A stretch of DNA of 64,000 nucleotides from the NCBI RefSeq assembly GCF_014695715.1, contig NZ_JACJOT010000002.1, positions 124,001 to 188,000 of the forward strand, in the 5' to 3' direction. This DNA is from Microcoleus sp. FACHB-68. Lineage in GTDB: Bacteria > Cyanobacteriota > Cyanobacteriia > Cyanobacteriales > Oscillatoriaceae. Under the pieces are notes generated by a model, which was given only the letters and a program-made list of their open reading frames with translations, searched no databases and had not been told where the DNA came from. The position numbers and the translations under genes were made by a program. Below, piece by piece: positions 34,264 to 42,803 of the stretch (the stretch's first letter is position 1; each line of letters begins with the position of its first letter).

Positions 34264-35925
34264 ATGCCAGCCCGCAATCAAGCGGCGCCCCCAACCCCCT
34301 GGTCAAAGAATTTGGCAAAACCCAGTATTCATGAAACCGCCTTCGTGCATCCTTTCTCCAACATTATTGGAGATGTCAGCATCGGCGAGAATGTCATGGT
34401 TGCGCCAGGAACTTATATCCGGGCCGATGAAGGCAGCCCTTTCCATATCGGTGAAGGCACGAATGTTCAAGATGGGGTGGTGATTCACGGACTTGAGCAA
34501 GGCCGCGTGATAGGGGATGACCAAAAAAGCTATTCAGTCTGGATCGGCAGCAATGCTTCAATTACGCACTTATCACTGATTCACGGGCCAGCTTATGTCG
34601 GGGATGAGTGCTTTATTGGCTTTCGTTCGACCGTATTTAATGCTCGCGTAGGTAAAGGTTGCATCGTGATGATGCACGCCTTGATCCAAGATGTGGAGAT
34701 TCCCCCAGGAAAATACGTTCCTTCGGGGGCTGTGATTACCAACCAGCAGCAAGCCGACCGACTGCCAGACGTTCAAGAAGACGATCTGCATTTTTCTCGC
34801 CATGTGGTGGGAATTAATGATGCACTGCGAATTGGGTATCAGTGCGCTCAGGATGCTGGCTGTATTACCATCGTCCGTGATGAGAAAGGAACATCTAATA
34901 CAACAAAATCTAATAATGGTAATGGCTCAAGAGGTCGTTCGATGCAGAGTAAGAGTTTGAGTGCCGAGGTCGTTGAACAGGTGCGCCAAATATTGGCACA
35001 AGGTTACAAGATTGGCATGGAACACGCCGATGAGCGCCGGTTCCAAACCAGTTCTTGGAAAAGTTGTACGCCAATTCAGTCTGGTCGTGAAGCAGACGTG
35101 TTTGCTGAACTGGAAGGGTGCTTAGCCGAACATCAAGGCGAGTACGTGCGCCTGATCGGGATTGACACCAAAGCTAAGCGTCGGGTACAGGAGATCATTG
35201 TTCAGCGGCCCCATGATAAGGCATCCAACCGCTCGACAACAGCTGCACCGGCATCATTAGGACGCAACCGCAGTGGCGGGTCTGCATCGGGCAGTGGTGC
35301 CAACCTCGATAGCGATTTGAACGCTCAAATCCGGCAGCTTTTGGGTCAAGGATACCGGGTTGGTGCAGAATATGCCGATGAGCGCCGGTTCCAAACCAGT
35401 TCTTGGAAGAGCTGCGGGCCGATTGAATCGAATCGCGAAGCCGATGTAGTGGCTGCCCTAGAAGGTTGCATAGCTGAACATCAAGGCGAGTACGTGCGCT
35501 TGATTGGCATTGACCCCAAAGCCAAGCGCCGCGTGCTGGAGACGATTATCCAGCGGCCTAATGGCAGGGTGTCTAAGTCTTCTGCCCCCGCCTCGGCACA
35601 GGTCTCTCGTTCAGCTCATTCGAGTGCATCCGTCAGCAGTTCTACCATCGCTAGCGAAACGATCGAGCAGGTGCGCCAACTGATGGCTCAAGGATACAAG
35701 ATTGGCACGGAACACGCCGACGAGCGCCGGTTCCAAACCAGTTCTTGGAAGAGCTGTAGCCCGATAGAAGGGACTCGTGAATCTGATGTGGTGGCTGCCC
35801 TAGAAGCTTGCATCGCTGAACATCAAGGCGAATACGTGCGCCTGATTGGCATTGACCCCAAAGCCAAGCGCCGCGTGCTGGAGACGATTATCCAGCGGCC
35901 TAATGCTACGGCTTCGCGTCGCTAA
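34264..35925 (+). CDS. ccmM: carboxysome scaffold CcmM: gamma-carbonic anhydrase plus three RbcS-like modules
   Basis: 553 residues. The N-terminal left-handed beta-helix (about 20-205) has the zinc-binding histidines in VVIHGLE and [10 protein letters not shown], and the regulatory cysteine pair CAQDAGC, spaced as in the active Thermosynechococcus enzyme. This suggests a working, redox-controlled carbonic anhydrase. Linkers then join three Rubisco-small-subunit-like modules (about 230-320, 345-435, 462-550), each with [13 protein letters not shown] and, 18 residues on, a second Cys (GC or AC before IAEH/LAEH). Those pairs oxidise in other species and alter Rubisco binding. An internal ATG at 34942 with its own SD probably yields the short M35-type form. 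AAGGAGGAAC precedes the first ATG. Confidence 0.97.
   Translation: MPARNQAAPPTPWSKNLAKPSIHETAFVHPFSNIIGDVSIGENVMVAPGTYIRADEGSPFHIGEGTNVQDGVVIHGLEQGRVIGDDQKSYSVWIGSNASITHLSLIHGPAYVGDECFIGFRSTVFNARVGKGCIVMMHALIQDVEIPPGKYVPSGAVITNQQQADRLPDVQEDDLHFSRHVVGINDALRIGYQCAQDAGCITIVRDEKGTSNTTKSNNGNGSRGRSMQSKSLSAEVVEQVRQILAQGYKIGMEHADERRFQTSSWKSCTPIQSGREADVFAELEGCLAEHQGEYVRLIGIDTKAKRRVQEIIVQRPHDKASNRSTTAAPASLGRNRSGGSASGSGANLDSDLNAQIRQLLGQGYRVGAEYADERRFQTSSWKSCGPIESNREADVVAALEGCIAEHQGEYVRLIGIDPKAKRRVLETIIQRPNGRVSKSSAPASAQVSRSAHSSASVSSSTIASETIEQVRQLMAQGYKIGTEHADERRFQTSSWKSCSPIEGTRESDVVAALEACIAEHQGEYVRLIGIDPKAKRRVLETIIQRPNATASRR
34929..34944 (+). promoter_or_regulatory. internal ribosome-binding site and start for short CcmM
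   Basis: AAGAGG (34929-34934), seven spacer bases, then ATG (34942-34944), in frame with ccmM at codon 227, exactly between the carbonic-anhydrase domain and the first RbcS-like module. The product would be 327 residues (about 36 kDa), matching the CcmM35 isoform known from Synechococcus. Confidence 0.7.
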
Positions 35926-36066
35926 AGGCTTTTAAAGGAATTGCCAGCGCTCAGGGGAGTGTAGTGATGTTAATACAGAGCTGCACGGTTCCTAGGGATT
36001 AATCGCTAACCCCTGACTTCTGAGTGCTGGCAACTGACTCTGGATGAAAAAGAGGTTCCTATTTCC

Positions 36067-36714
36067 ATGTATTTGCCGCTACTGCGACCGATAGGCAGCG
36101 CTGACTTTTTTGTTAGTGGCGATGTGGTCATTGATGAGTGTGCGGCGATCGCGCCGGGGGTGATTCTGCAAGCAGATGCCGGCTGTCGGATAACTATCGC
36201 TGCCGGTGCGTGCGTCGGTATGGGCGCGATTCTCCACGCACACCAAGGAAACTTGGAGGTGGCGGCGGGCGCGATCATCGGGGCAGGGGTGCTGGTAGTG
36301 GGCACTAGCAAAATTGGAGCTAATGCTTGCATCGGTGCGTGCTCTACGATTTTGTCTAGCGACATTGAGCAAAAGCAAGTGGTGCCGGCAGGTTCGGTAT
36401 TTGGAGACAGCAGCCGTCAGAGGGGGCTAACTCCAGAACCCCCGGCTGATACTCATGTAGCCGGCCCAAATGACTCGGTTGAACCGTCAAATCCTGAGGT
36501 CAGCGAGACTCCCGCAAATACACCTGAAAGCACCGATCCGACTCCTGACGCCGCTGCTTCTGACACGACCGAGGCAGCACCAGAAGTCCCCGCACAGCCT
36601 CAGACGGCAACCCACGGCCAACGTCAATTAAATCGGCTAATGCTGACTTTGTTTCCTCACGGCCAGTCCTTAAATCGCAACTCGCCAAACGGGCCGTCTG
36701 CCGGTGCGCCCTAG
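36067..36714 (+). CDS. ccmN: carboxysome assembly protein CcmN
   Basis: 215 residues. The N-terminal half is a hexapeptide-repeat beta-helix (DECAAIAPGVILQADAGCRI and following ACVGMGA, AAGAIIGAGVLVV, GANACIGA turns) that binds CcmM. A Pro/Glu/Thr/Ser linker of about 60 residues follows, then a short amphipathic encapsulation peptide (QRQLNRLMLTLFPHGQSLNR) near the C-terminus that attaches the core to CcmK2 facets. Order after ccmM is canonical. The ATG lies after AAAAAGAGGTTCCTATTTCC, a moderately good site. Confidence 0.95.
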   Translation: MYLPLLRPIGSADFFVSGDVVIDECAAIAPGVILQADAGCRITIAAGACVGMGAILHAHQGNLEVAAGAIIGAGVLVVGTSKIGANACIGACSTILSSDIEQKQVVPAGSVFGDSSRQRGLTPEPPADTHVAGPNDSVEPSNPEVSETPANTPESTDPTPDAAASDTTEAAPEVPAQPQTATHGQRQLNRLMLTLFPHGQSLNRNSPNGPSAGAP

Positions 36715-37267
36715 TCAAGCCGGTGCCGTCATTTCCTGCTCACTGTAGCATCAGGGACGGGTGAGAAGGATCAAGAGGAACGGAAAAATTTCAGTTGAAG
36801 TTGAACCCATTCTCTCTTCTGTACGGGCGTCAGCGCGTCCCCTTTGGTTGGCATAGCAGCGCCCCGACTTCTCAACACCTGATAAAGCAGTTGCTCAGTC
36901 CGGTTTTATAGATTATGGTTGAACTAATCAGCCAAACTAAATAATAACCTATCAAAACTTTGATTTTATTAAAGCCCGGTACTTCCGAAGGTGCCGGCCA
37001 AAGGCTTATCGGGCAAAAGATTGTTGCTTGCCAACACCCGGAAATCCTCCTAAAATAAATGCGTGTGACCCACCACTCGTGGCCGCTCTCTCTACAAAAC
37101 GGCAACTTGAAGTTTTGCTTGAGACTTGCCAGAATTCATTTCGAGGGAATCGGTTGCCAAAAACTATTCCCCAGTGAGGGTGTGATGTTGCCCCAAAAAA
37201 GTCAAAATAGATTGGCTTTTAGAAAAGATTTTGATAGGCCCATATAAATTTTATCGAAATCTACAAC
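36715..37267. other. spacer between ccmN and ccmO
   Basis: 553 bp with no supported gene. A 62-codon plus-strand frame (37059-37247) has no clear ribosome-binding site. The length suggests ccmO may have a separate promoter. Confidence 0.45.
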
Positions 37268-38113
37268 ATGAGGGAATTAAGAAAACAACTGCCGGCTCCC
37301 CTCGAACAAACGAGGGAATTAGACCCGCTTCGGGAAAGTGCCCTAGGCTTAGTCTCGACGCGGAGTTTTCCAGCCATCGTTGGGACTGCCGACATGATGG
37401 TGAAGTCTGCCGGCGTGACTTTAGTGGGGTACGAAAAAATTGGCAGCGGTTATTGCACAGCCATCGTGCGGGGCAAAATTGCCGATGTCAGAATCGCTGT
37501 GGAAGCAGGGGCAGACACGGCTGAACAGTTTGGCCAGTTAATATCAAAGGTGGTACTCGCCCGACCCTTGCCTAACTTAGATGCGATCTTACCGATCGGC
37601 ACTCGTTGGAATGAGATGGTTCAAGGCAACAGTTACAGTCGCTTGAGCAATCAAGCCATCGGTCTTTTGGAAACGCGGGGGTTTCCGGCAATGGTGGGCG
37701 CGGCTGATGCCATGCTCAAGTCAGCCGATGTACAACTGGCTGCTTATGAAACGATTGGGGATGGCCTGTGTACGGTGATTATCCGGGGTTCCGTGGCGGA
37801 TGTCGCCGTGGCAGTTGAGGCCGGTATGTATGAGGCTGAGCGGATAGGGGACTTTAACTCGTTAATGGTGATTCCCCGGCCTTTGGAGGATTTGGAGAAA
37901 ACGCTGCCGGTGGCGAGTTGCTGGATCGAGCAACACAAACCTCTGTTAATGCCAATAAATGTTAAGGAGAAAGAGAAGCAGGCGGAAAAAGAACTCGTAC
38001 AGTTACCAGATTTAGAAAAGTTGCCGGCTCCTAAAGAGGCTGAGAAGGAACTTGTGGAACTTCCTGAGTTGAAGGAGTTACCCAAACAGAAAGAACAACA
38101 GGCAGACCCATAA
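37268..38113 (+). CDS. ccmO: carboxysome shell protein CcmO (tandem BMC domains)
   Basis: 281 residues: a basic N-terminal extension (about 1-25), BMC domain 1 (about 28-112, pore-loop YEKIGSG), BMC domain 2 (about 128-212, pore-loop YETIGDG), and a charged 60-residue tail built from two copies of an EKELV(Q/E)LP(D/E)L(E/K) motif. Two-BMC proteins form pseudo-hexameric trimers at facet edges, and CcmO is needed for closed carboxysomes. In many species ccmO is distant from ccmK-N; here it follows ccmN after a 553-bp gap. The Glu/Lys-rich tail is longer than I would expect for CcmO. Confidence 0.93.
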   Translation: MRELRKQLPAPLEQTRELDPLRESALGLVSTRSFPAIVGTADMMVKSAGVTLVGYEKIGSGYCTAIVRGKIADVRIAVEAGADTAEQFGQLISKVVLARPLPNLDAILPIGTRWNEMVQGNSYSRLSNQAIGLLETRGFPAMVGAADAMLKSADVQLAAYETIGDGLCTVIIRGSVADVAVAVEAGMYEAERIGDFNSLMVIPRPLEDLEKTLPVASCWIEQHKPLLMPINVKEKEKQAEKELVQLPDLEKLPAPKEAEKELVELPELKELPKQKEQQADP

Positions 38114-38355
38114 GACTGGCCGATTTTAGTGATGAGATGAAAAAGTGTAGCACCGGCTGACTTGGTAAGGCCGCGAGGATCATCCCTGGTTGGTTCCTAC
38201 AGAAAACCAACTTCAGGATAGGAGTCTAAAGAAAACTCTGCTCCTAAACCCTCACACACCAGTGCAACACCCATTGGAAGAGGACTTACGCTCGTGAGAT
38301 TAATTTGATAATAACTTGCTAAATTCATAAACAAAAGTAATTGTTTGTAATTAAG

Positions 38356-38377
38356 ATCATAGATAATATTCTATGAT
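38356..38377 (+). promoter_or_regulatory. perfect inverted repeat upstream of the LysR gene
   Basis: ATCATAGA-TAATAT-TCTATGAT, 20 bases before the start codon and overlapping the position of a likely -10/leader. It suits autoregulation by the downstream LysR-type protein, as is common in this family. The function is inferred from position and symmetry. Confidence 0.5.
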
Positions 38378-38397
38378 TAGGTTCAGGAGTAAGTCCC

Positions 38398-39327
38398 TTG
38401 AAGCAGGCAACGCTTCATCAATTGAAGGTTTTTGAAGCGGCTGCACGGCACGGTAGCTTTACCCGCGCAGCCGAAGAATTGTTTCTCACTCAACCCACAG
38501 TCTCAATGCAAGTGAAGCAGCTGACAAAGGCAGTCGGTTTGCCACTGTTTGAACAGGTGGGGAAGCGGCTTTATCTCACAGATGCCGGTCGCGAACTGCT
38601 GGCCACCTGCCGAGAGGTATTCGAGCGGCTCTCTCAATTTGAGATGACAGTCGCAGATATGAAGGGTCTCAAACAGGGCCAACTGCGGCTAGGCGTTGTC
38701 ACGACCGCTAAATACTTTGTGCCGCGTTTACTCGGCCCATTTTGTCGGCGCTATCCCGGAATTGATATCTCCCTCCAGGTGACCAACCACGAAGGCTTAT
38801 TAGACCGCCTGAATGACAACCTGGACGAACTGCAAATTATGAGCCAACCCCCAACCAGCTTTGACGTTAGCTGCCACCCTTTTCTGGAAAATCCCCTGGA
38901 GGTGTTGGCACCGCACGATCATCCACTGGCGGGACAAAAAAACATCCCCATAGAGCGCCTCACCGGCGAACCCTTTATCATTCGTGAGCCTGGATCGGGA
39001 ACGCGGGGAGCGGTGCAGAGAATGTTTGAGGAACACGGCATTAAGCTCAAGATCCGGCTAGAACTGGGCAGCAATGAGGCAATTAAGCAAGCGATTGCCG
39101 GCGGCTTAGGAATATCCGTTTTATCTCGCCATGTTTTAGCCCTAGAAGGGGGCACAAGTATGCTGACAATTTTGGATGTAGAAAACTTTCCTATCCGCCA
39201 GCAGTGGTATGTCATCTATCCCAAGGGCAAACAGCTCTCGGTTGTTGCACGCGCATTTTTTGATTATCTGCTTGATGAAGGCAAGCGGGTAGCCGAAGAC
39301 ACAGCAGCGCTCAAATTTAGGGAATAA
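38398..39327 (+). CDS. cmpR: LysR-family transcriptional regulator, CmpR/RbcR-type
   Basis: 309 residues from a TTG start eight bases after AGGAG. The N-terminal winged HTH (LHQLKVFEAAARHGSFTRAA, then LTQPTVSMQVKQLTKAVG) and a LysR substrate-binding domain (from about 92: LRLGVVTTAKYFVPRLLGPF; GIDISLQVTNHE; FIIREPGSGTR; LGSNEAIKQAIAGGLGISVL) are very close to CmpR, the activator of low-CO2 genes that senses 2-phosphoglycolate and RuBP in Synechococcus. RbcR and NdhR/CcmR are paralogs and the choice among them is not fully secure. Its place right after ccmO supports control of inorganic-carbon genes. A perfect palindrome lies directly upstream. Confidence 0.85.
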   Translation: MKQATLHQLKVFEAAARHGSFTRAAEELFLTQPTVSMQVKQLTKAVGLPLFEQVGKRLYLTDAGRELLATCREVFERLSQFEMTVADMKGLKQGQLRLGVVTTAKYFVPRLLGPFCRRYPGIDISLQVTNHEGLLDRLNDNLDELQIMSQPPTSFDVSCHPFLENPLEVLAPHDHPLAGQKNIPIERLTGEPFIIREPGSGTRGAVQRMFEEHGIKLKIRLELGSNEAIKQAIAGGLGISVLSRHVLALEGGTSMLTILDVENFPIRQQWYVIYPKGKQLSVVARAFFDYLLDEGKRVAEDTAALKFRE

Positions 39328-39796
39328 AACTCAGGCCGGCTTTTCAAAGAGTGGGCGTTTAACCAGACAAGTGGGTAAGGTAAAGCCCATCTAAGTTGGG
39401 CTGCCGGCAAATCAATCAACATCTTAAATTTTTCTCCCCCTCCCCCTCTCAATCTGAGCAAATGAACTCAGTGGAGTAGCATCCAATTGCCTCCACGGGA
39501 TTGCCTATTGGGATATCTCCTGCTCTTTGGTACGGTAATCACCACTTGCGTTGTCACCCGTCTTAACTTTCCTTTACATTTTGTGACGGTTAACCCGACT
39601 CGCACTTCCACCGGCACTCCTGTTAAGGTTTTGTCAGACATGAGCCGAGCAACTGTCGTTGCAACTGTAAAAGGCTTAGCTCATCTGCTTTGCTCCATCT
39701 AAACGCCTTAACTTCCATCTGGCAGTCGCGCCTATGTCTGTATATCTCTACATAGAGATATAGTTTAAAGTCTTTGAACAAGGACGGGACAAACCT
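39328..39796. other. intergenic, 469 bp
   Basis: No supported gene. A pyrimidine-rich tract (TCTCCCCCTCCCCCTCTC, near 39431-39448) is the only notable sequence. A 71-codon plus-strand frame at 39487-39702 starts without an SD and matches no family I know. Confidence 0.4.
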
Positions 39797-40867
39797 ATGA
39801 AAATCGCTCAAGTTTCACCGTTGTGGGAACGAGTTCCGCCTCCTGCTTACGGCGGCATTGAATTGGTTGTGGGCCACATAACCGATGAACTGGTTCGTCG
39901 GGGCCATGAAGTAACCTTATTTGCCTCTGGTGATTCTGAAACCTTAGCGCGGTTAGAATCTGTTCACCCCCGCGCCTTGCGTTCAGACCCGAATGTGCGA
40001 GAATCCGGAATTTATGAAATGCTGCAACTGAGCCGCGTCTACGAACAGGCAGCAGAGTTTGACATTATCCACTCCCACATGGGATGTGCTGCCCTGCCCT
40101 TTTGTAATTTGGTTAAAACGCCGACTGTCCACACGCTTCATGGCGTTTTAACACCCGACAACCGTAAATTATTTAGCCATCACCGGCAGCAACCTTATAT
40201 CAGCATTAGCGACGCCCAGCGAGAACCGGGAATGAACTACATTCGCACGGTTTACAACGGCATCAACCCTCAAGATTACCCCTTCAACCCTCAACCTCAA
40301 AACCCTCCCTACCTGGCTTTTTTGGGGCGTCTTTCTCCAGAAAAAGGCCCCCAACACGCCATTGCCATTGCCCGCGCCACCCGCTGGCGTTTAAAGATGG
40401 CCGGCAAGCTAGATGCAGTTGACCGGCAGTTTTATGAACGTGAACTCGCTCCTCTCATTGATGGCAAACAAATCGAATATTTGGGTGAAGTCAACCATTC
40501 CGAAAAAGTTGAACTCTTAGCCAATGCTGCCGCTACTTTATTTCCCATTAGCTGGCGTGAACCTTTTGGCCTGGTAATGATTGAGTCAATGGCTGTTGGT
40601 ACTCCTGTGCTTGGCATGGGGCTAGGTTCGGTTCCAGAAGTAATTGCCCCCGGTACAACCGGCTTCGTTTGCCAAAGCTATGAAGAGATGGCAACTTTGA
40701 TCCCCGCTGCTTTAGAAATGAACAGACAAACCTGCCGAGATCGGGTATTAAGTAACTTCAGCGTAAGCACAATGGTTGATGAATATGAGGCCGCTTATCA
40801 ACAAGTTTTAGAAGGTCGAATATGTAATATCAATGGTCATATCCTTGATCCCCGTGTGTCTGCCTAG
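39797..40867 (+). CDS. glycosyltransferase family 4 protein
   Basis: 356 residues with the GT-B fold. The N-terminal domain starts MKIAQVSPLWERVPPPAYGG with the glycine-rich acceptor-side loop (PPAYGGIE) and contains HTLHGVL. The C-terminal donor domain has LGRLSPEKGP (diphosphate contact) and the EX7E motif in EPFGLVMIE. GT4 enzymes retain the anomeric configuration when transferring sugars from nucleotide-sugars to lipids or polysaccharides; acceptor unknown. No other sugar genes are adjacent, and a stem-loop lies 27 bp past the stop. Confidence 0.9.
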   Translation: MKIAQVSPLWERVPPPAYGGIELVVGHITDELVRRGHEVTLFASGDSETLARLESVHPRALRSDPNVRESGIYEMLQLSRVYEQAAEFDIIHSHMGCAALPFCNLVKTPTVHTLHGVLTPDNRKLFSHHRQQPYISISDAQREPGMNYIRTVYNGINPQDYPFNPQPQNPPYLAFLGRLSPEKGPQHAIAIARATRWRLKMAGKLDAVDRQFYERELAPLIDGKQIEYLGEVNHSEKVELLANAAATLFPISWREPFGLVMIESMAVGTPVLGMGLGSVPEVIAPGTTGFVCQSYEEMATLIPAALEMNRQTCRDRVLSNFSVSTMVDEYEAAYQQVLEGRICNINGHILDPRVSA

Positions 40868-40893
40868 ACGAATTCTCCAGTTTGTTAAATAGA

Positions 40894-40922
40894 AATATCC
40901 AAGTTTTCTAACTTGAGATATT
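40894..40922 (+). terminator. stem-loop after the glycosyltransferase gene
   Basis: AATATCCAAGTT pairs with AACTTGAGATATT across a TTCT loop with one bulge. It has no T-run after it, so it may be a mRNA 3'-end stabiliser rather than an intrinsic terminator. Confidence 0.4.
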
Positions 40923-41005
40923 CCCAGAGGGGGATTCAGAGGTTAGGCGTGACCACTTACCATTTATATCGGTTGGGTTAACAAACTTTTTTAGGGGTAA
41001 AGCAG

Positions 41006-41194
41006 ATGAGTATGCGAAGCATGACCTGTCCTTGTTGCGGTAGTTACCAAATGCTGCGTCACATAAGGCATGGAGGTATGTATTGGTTTTGCATGACCTG
41101 CCGGCAAGAAATGCCCCTTTTGATTGCGAGTTGCCAGCCTCTGAGTGACAGCCTCAGTCAACCGTCACGCCTCTCAGCATCCGTACAAGCATAA
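41006..41194 (+). CDS. zinc-ribbon mini protein
   Basis: 62 residues. Two CxxC knuckles, CPCC near residue 8 and CMTC near 29, surround HIRHGGMYWF, giving a compact treble-clef or zinc-ribbon unit, followed by a flexible Ser-rich tail. Preceded by TTAGGGGTAAAGCAG and followed within 60 bp by a clear intrinsic terminator, so it is a complete single-gene unit. Very similar short proteins (SMxCPCC, RHGGxYWFCxxCRQE) recur in cyanobacteria to my recollection. Function unknown; nucleic-acid or protein binding is plausible. Confidence 0.75.
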   Translation: MSMRSMTCPCCGSYQMLRHIRHGGMYWFCMTCRQEMPLLIASCQPLSDSLSQPSRLSASVQA

Positions 41195-41252
41195 GTTACA
41201 CGCTCGCTCTCAAATTAAAAACTAAAAGATTAAAGCAAAAATAGGCAGGGAA

Positions 41253-41280
41253 GCTCGTTTTTTTTGAAAACGGGCTTTTT
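41253..41280 (+). terminator. intrinsic terminator of the zinc-ribbon gene
   Basis: GCTCGTTTT pairs with GAAAACGGGC (with one G-U pair), followed immediately by TTTTT. Confidence 0.75.
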
Positions 41281-41610
41281 GATTAGAAGCTTTCTCGAAA
41301 AATAAATGATAAAAGTTTAGTTAATTTCGGCTTAAGGTTAGATAGAAAAAAGAAAAATTATTTTTCATCTAGAAGGCTTGAATTAGAAATTTTGACTTAA
41401 AAATTAACCCATCAAAATTTTCATCAGCCACACAATCTAAAATTGCTACGCCTCATCCTACCGCTTTGCACCAAGCAAGCTACGGATGTGGGAATTCAGC
41501 ATTTTTGTCACCCGACTTCCAATTCCCACTTGAGTTTTAACGCTTGCCCCTCAAATCGCAACAGTCGCCCTGATACAATCGGGGAAATCGACGGTTAGGG
41601 GCAGTTTATC
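41281..41610. other. intergenic upstream of the alcohol dehydrogenase
   Basis: No gene. A TACAAT word (41574-41579) with GATACAATCGGGG may be the -10 of the dehydrogenase promoter, about 30 bases before its start. Confidence 0.4.
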
Positions 41611-42681
41611 TTGCTAGCAGCGTTACTCTACGGACAAGAAGACTTACGTTTAGAATCCGTCGCCGATCCTTCACCGGCTGCCGGTGAGGTGGTTGTTCAG
41701 GTGGCAGCCGCAACGACTTGCGGCACAGACTTGAAAGTTTGGCGGCGTGGTGGCCATGCGAAAATGCTGAAACCACCTACATTATTTGGCCATGAAGCAG
41801 CCGGCACAATTGTGGCCCTCGGAGAAGGTGTCACCGGCTGGCGCGTGGGAGATCGGGTGGTTGCAAACAACTCCGCACCCTGCTATAAGTGTTTTTTTTG
41901 CAGCCGGCAAGAATATTCACTTTGCCCGAATTTGACCTGGAATAACGGCACCTTTGCCGAGTACCTAAAGATTCCTGCGCCAATTGTGGAGCATAATATG
42001 CTGCCGGTGCCTGAAGCTTTACCAGACGCTTTGGCATCGATGACAGAACCGTTAGCCTGTGTACTTCATGGTGTGGCGAGATCCAACGTCAAAGCCGGTG
42101 ATCGCGTTGTCGTGCTCGGAGATGGCGCAATTGGTTTAATGTTTGTGGCAGTATTAGCCAATCGGGATGCACAGGTAATATTATTCGGTGGCAACGACAG
42201 CCGGCTGGAGATTGGTAAAAAATTAGGCGCATCTGAGGCGTTTAATTATCATCAATTACCGAATGGGCATCAACAGGAAGATGTGGTAAAGAGTCAGGCG
42301 ACAAATATTCCCGAACTCGTGCGACAAATGACGGAAGGATGGGGTGCGGATGTCGTGATCGAAGCCACTGGAGTGGCGGCAGCGTGGGAAACAGCAATTG
42401 CGTGTGCTCGTGCCGGTGCCACTGTAAACTTATTTGGCGGTTGTCCGCGTGACACCACCATCACGGTGAATACAGAACAATTACATTACAGCGAACTCAC
42501 CCTCAAAGGAGTTTTTCACAACACACCGGCTTATGTTCGGGAAGCCTTATCACTTTTAGCGAGTCGCACGATTCCATTTGAATTACTGATTAGCGAACAC
42601 CGGCCTTTGAAAGATTTAGAGCGAGTGTTCCATGAAATGCGTGATCGGCAAGTCATTAAAGTCGCCATTAAACCCGGATAA
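41611..42681 (+). CDS. zinc-dependent medium-chain alcohol dehydrogenase
   Basis: 356 residues from TTG 41611, which begins the conserved MLAALLYGQEDLRLE. The GroES-like catalytic domain has the catalytic zinc ligands CGTD (Cys37) and GHEAAG, and the structural zinc cluster CYKCFFCSRQEYSLC with four cysteines. The Rossmann domain has VVVLGDGAIGLMFV. It resembles the sorbitol/threonine dehydrogenase-like branch, so the substrate is likely a secondary alcohol or sugar alcohol, but it cannot be named. The cofactor is probably NAD, since an acidic or neutral residue pattern (FGGNDSR) follows the second strand. The next gene is an AmpG-like permease on the same strand. Confidence 0.88.
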   Translation: MLAALLYGQEDLRLESVADPSPAAGEVVVQVAAATTCGTDLKVWRRGGHAKMLKPPTLFGHEAAGTIVALGEGVTGWRVGDRVVANNSAPCYKCFFCSRQEYSLCPNLTWNNGTFAEYLKIPAPIVEHNMLPVPEALPDALASMTEPLACVLHGVARSNVKAGDRVVVLGDGAIGLMFVAVLANRDAQVILFGGNDSRLEIGKKLGASEAFNYHQLPNGHQQEDVVKSQATNIPELVRQMTEGWGADVVIEATGVAAAWETAIACARAGATVNLFGGCPRDTTITVNTEQLHYSELTLKGVFHNTPAYVREALSLLASRTIPFELLISEHRPLKDLERVFHEMRDRQVIKVAIKPG

Positions 42682-42803
42682 AAATAAGTGAGACATGGGA
42701 ACTGATCAGAGTCATGGGGTGAAAATTTTACCTCATCTCTGCTGTTCCTTCTCCTCACAAATGTTTAAATCAAATTCATTCAGCTTCCACCCAGCTCAAT
42801 CTA

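Noticed and set aside
37059-37247. 62-codon frame between ccmN and ccmO
   Set aside because: Weak start context and no similarity to any carboxysome protein.
39487-39702. 71-codon plus-strand frame before the glycosyltransferase
   Set aside because: Starts without ATG or SD; composition is not clearly coding.
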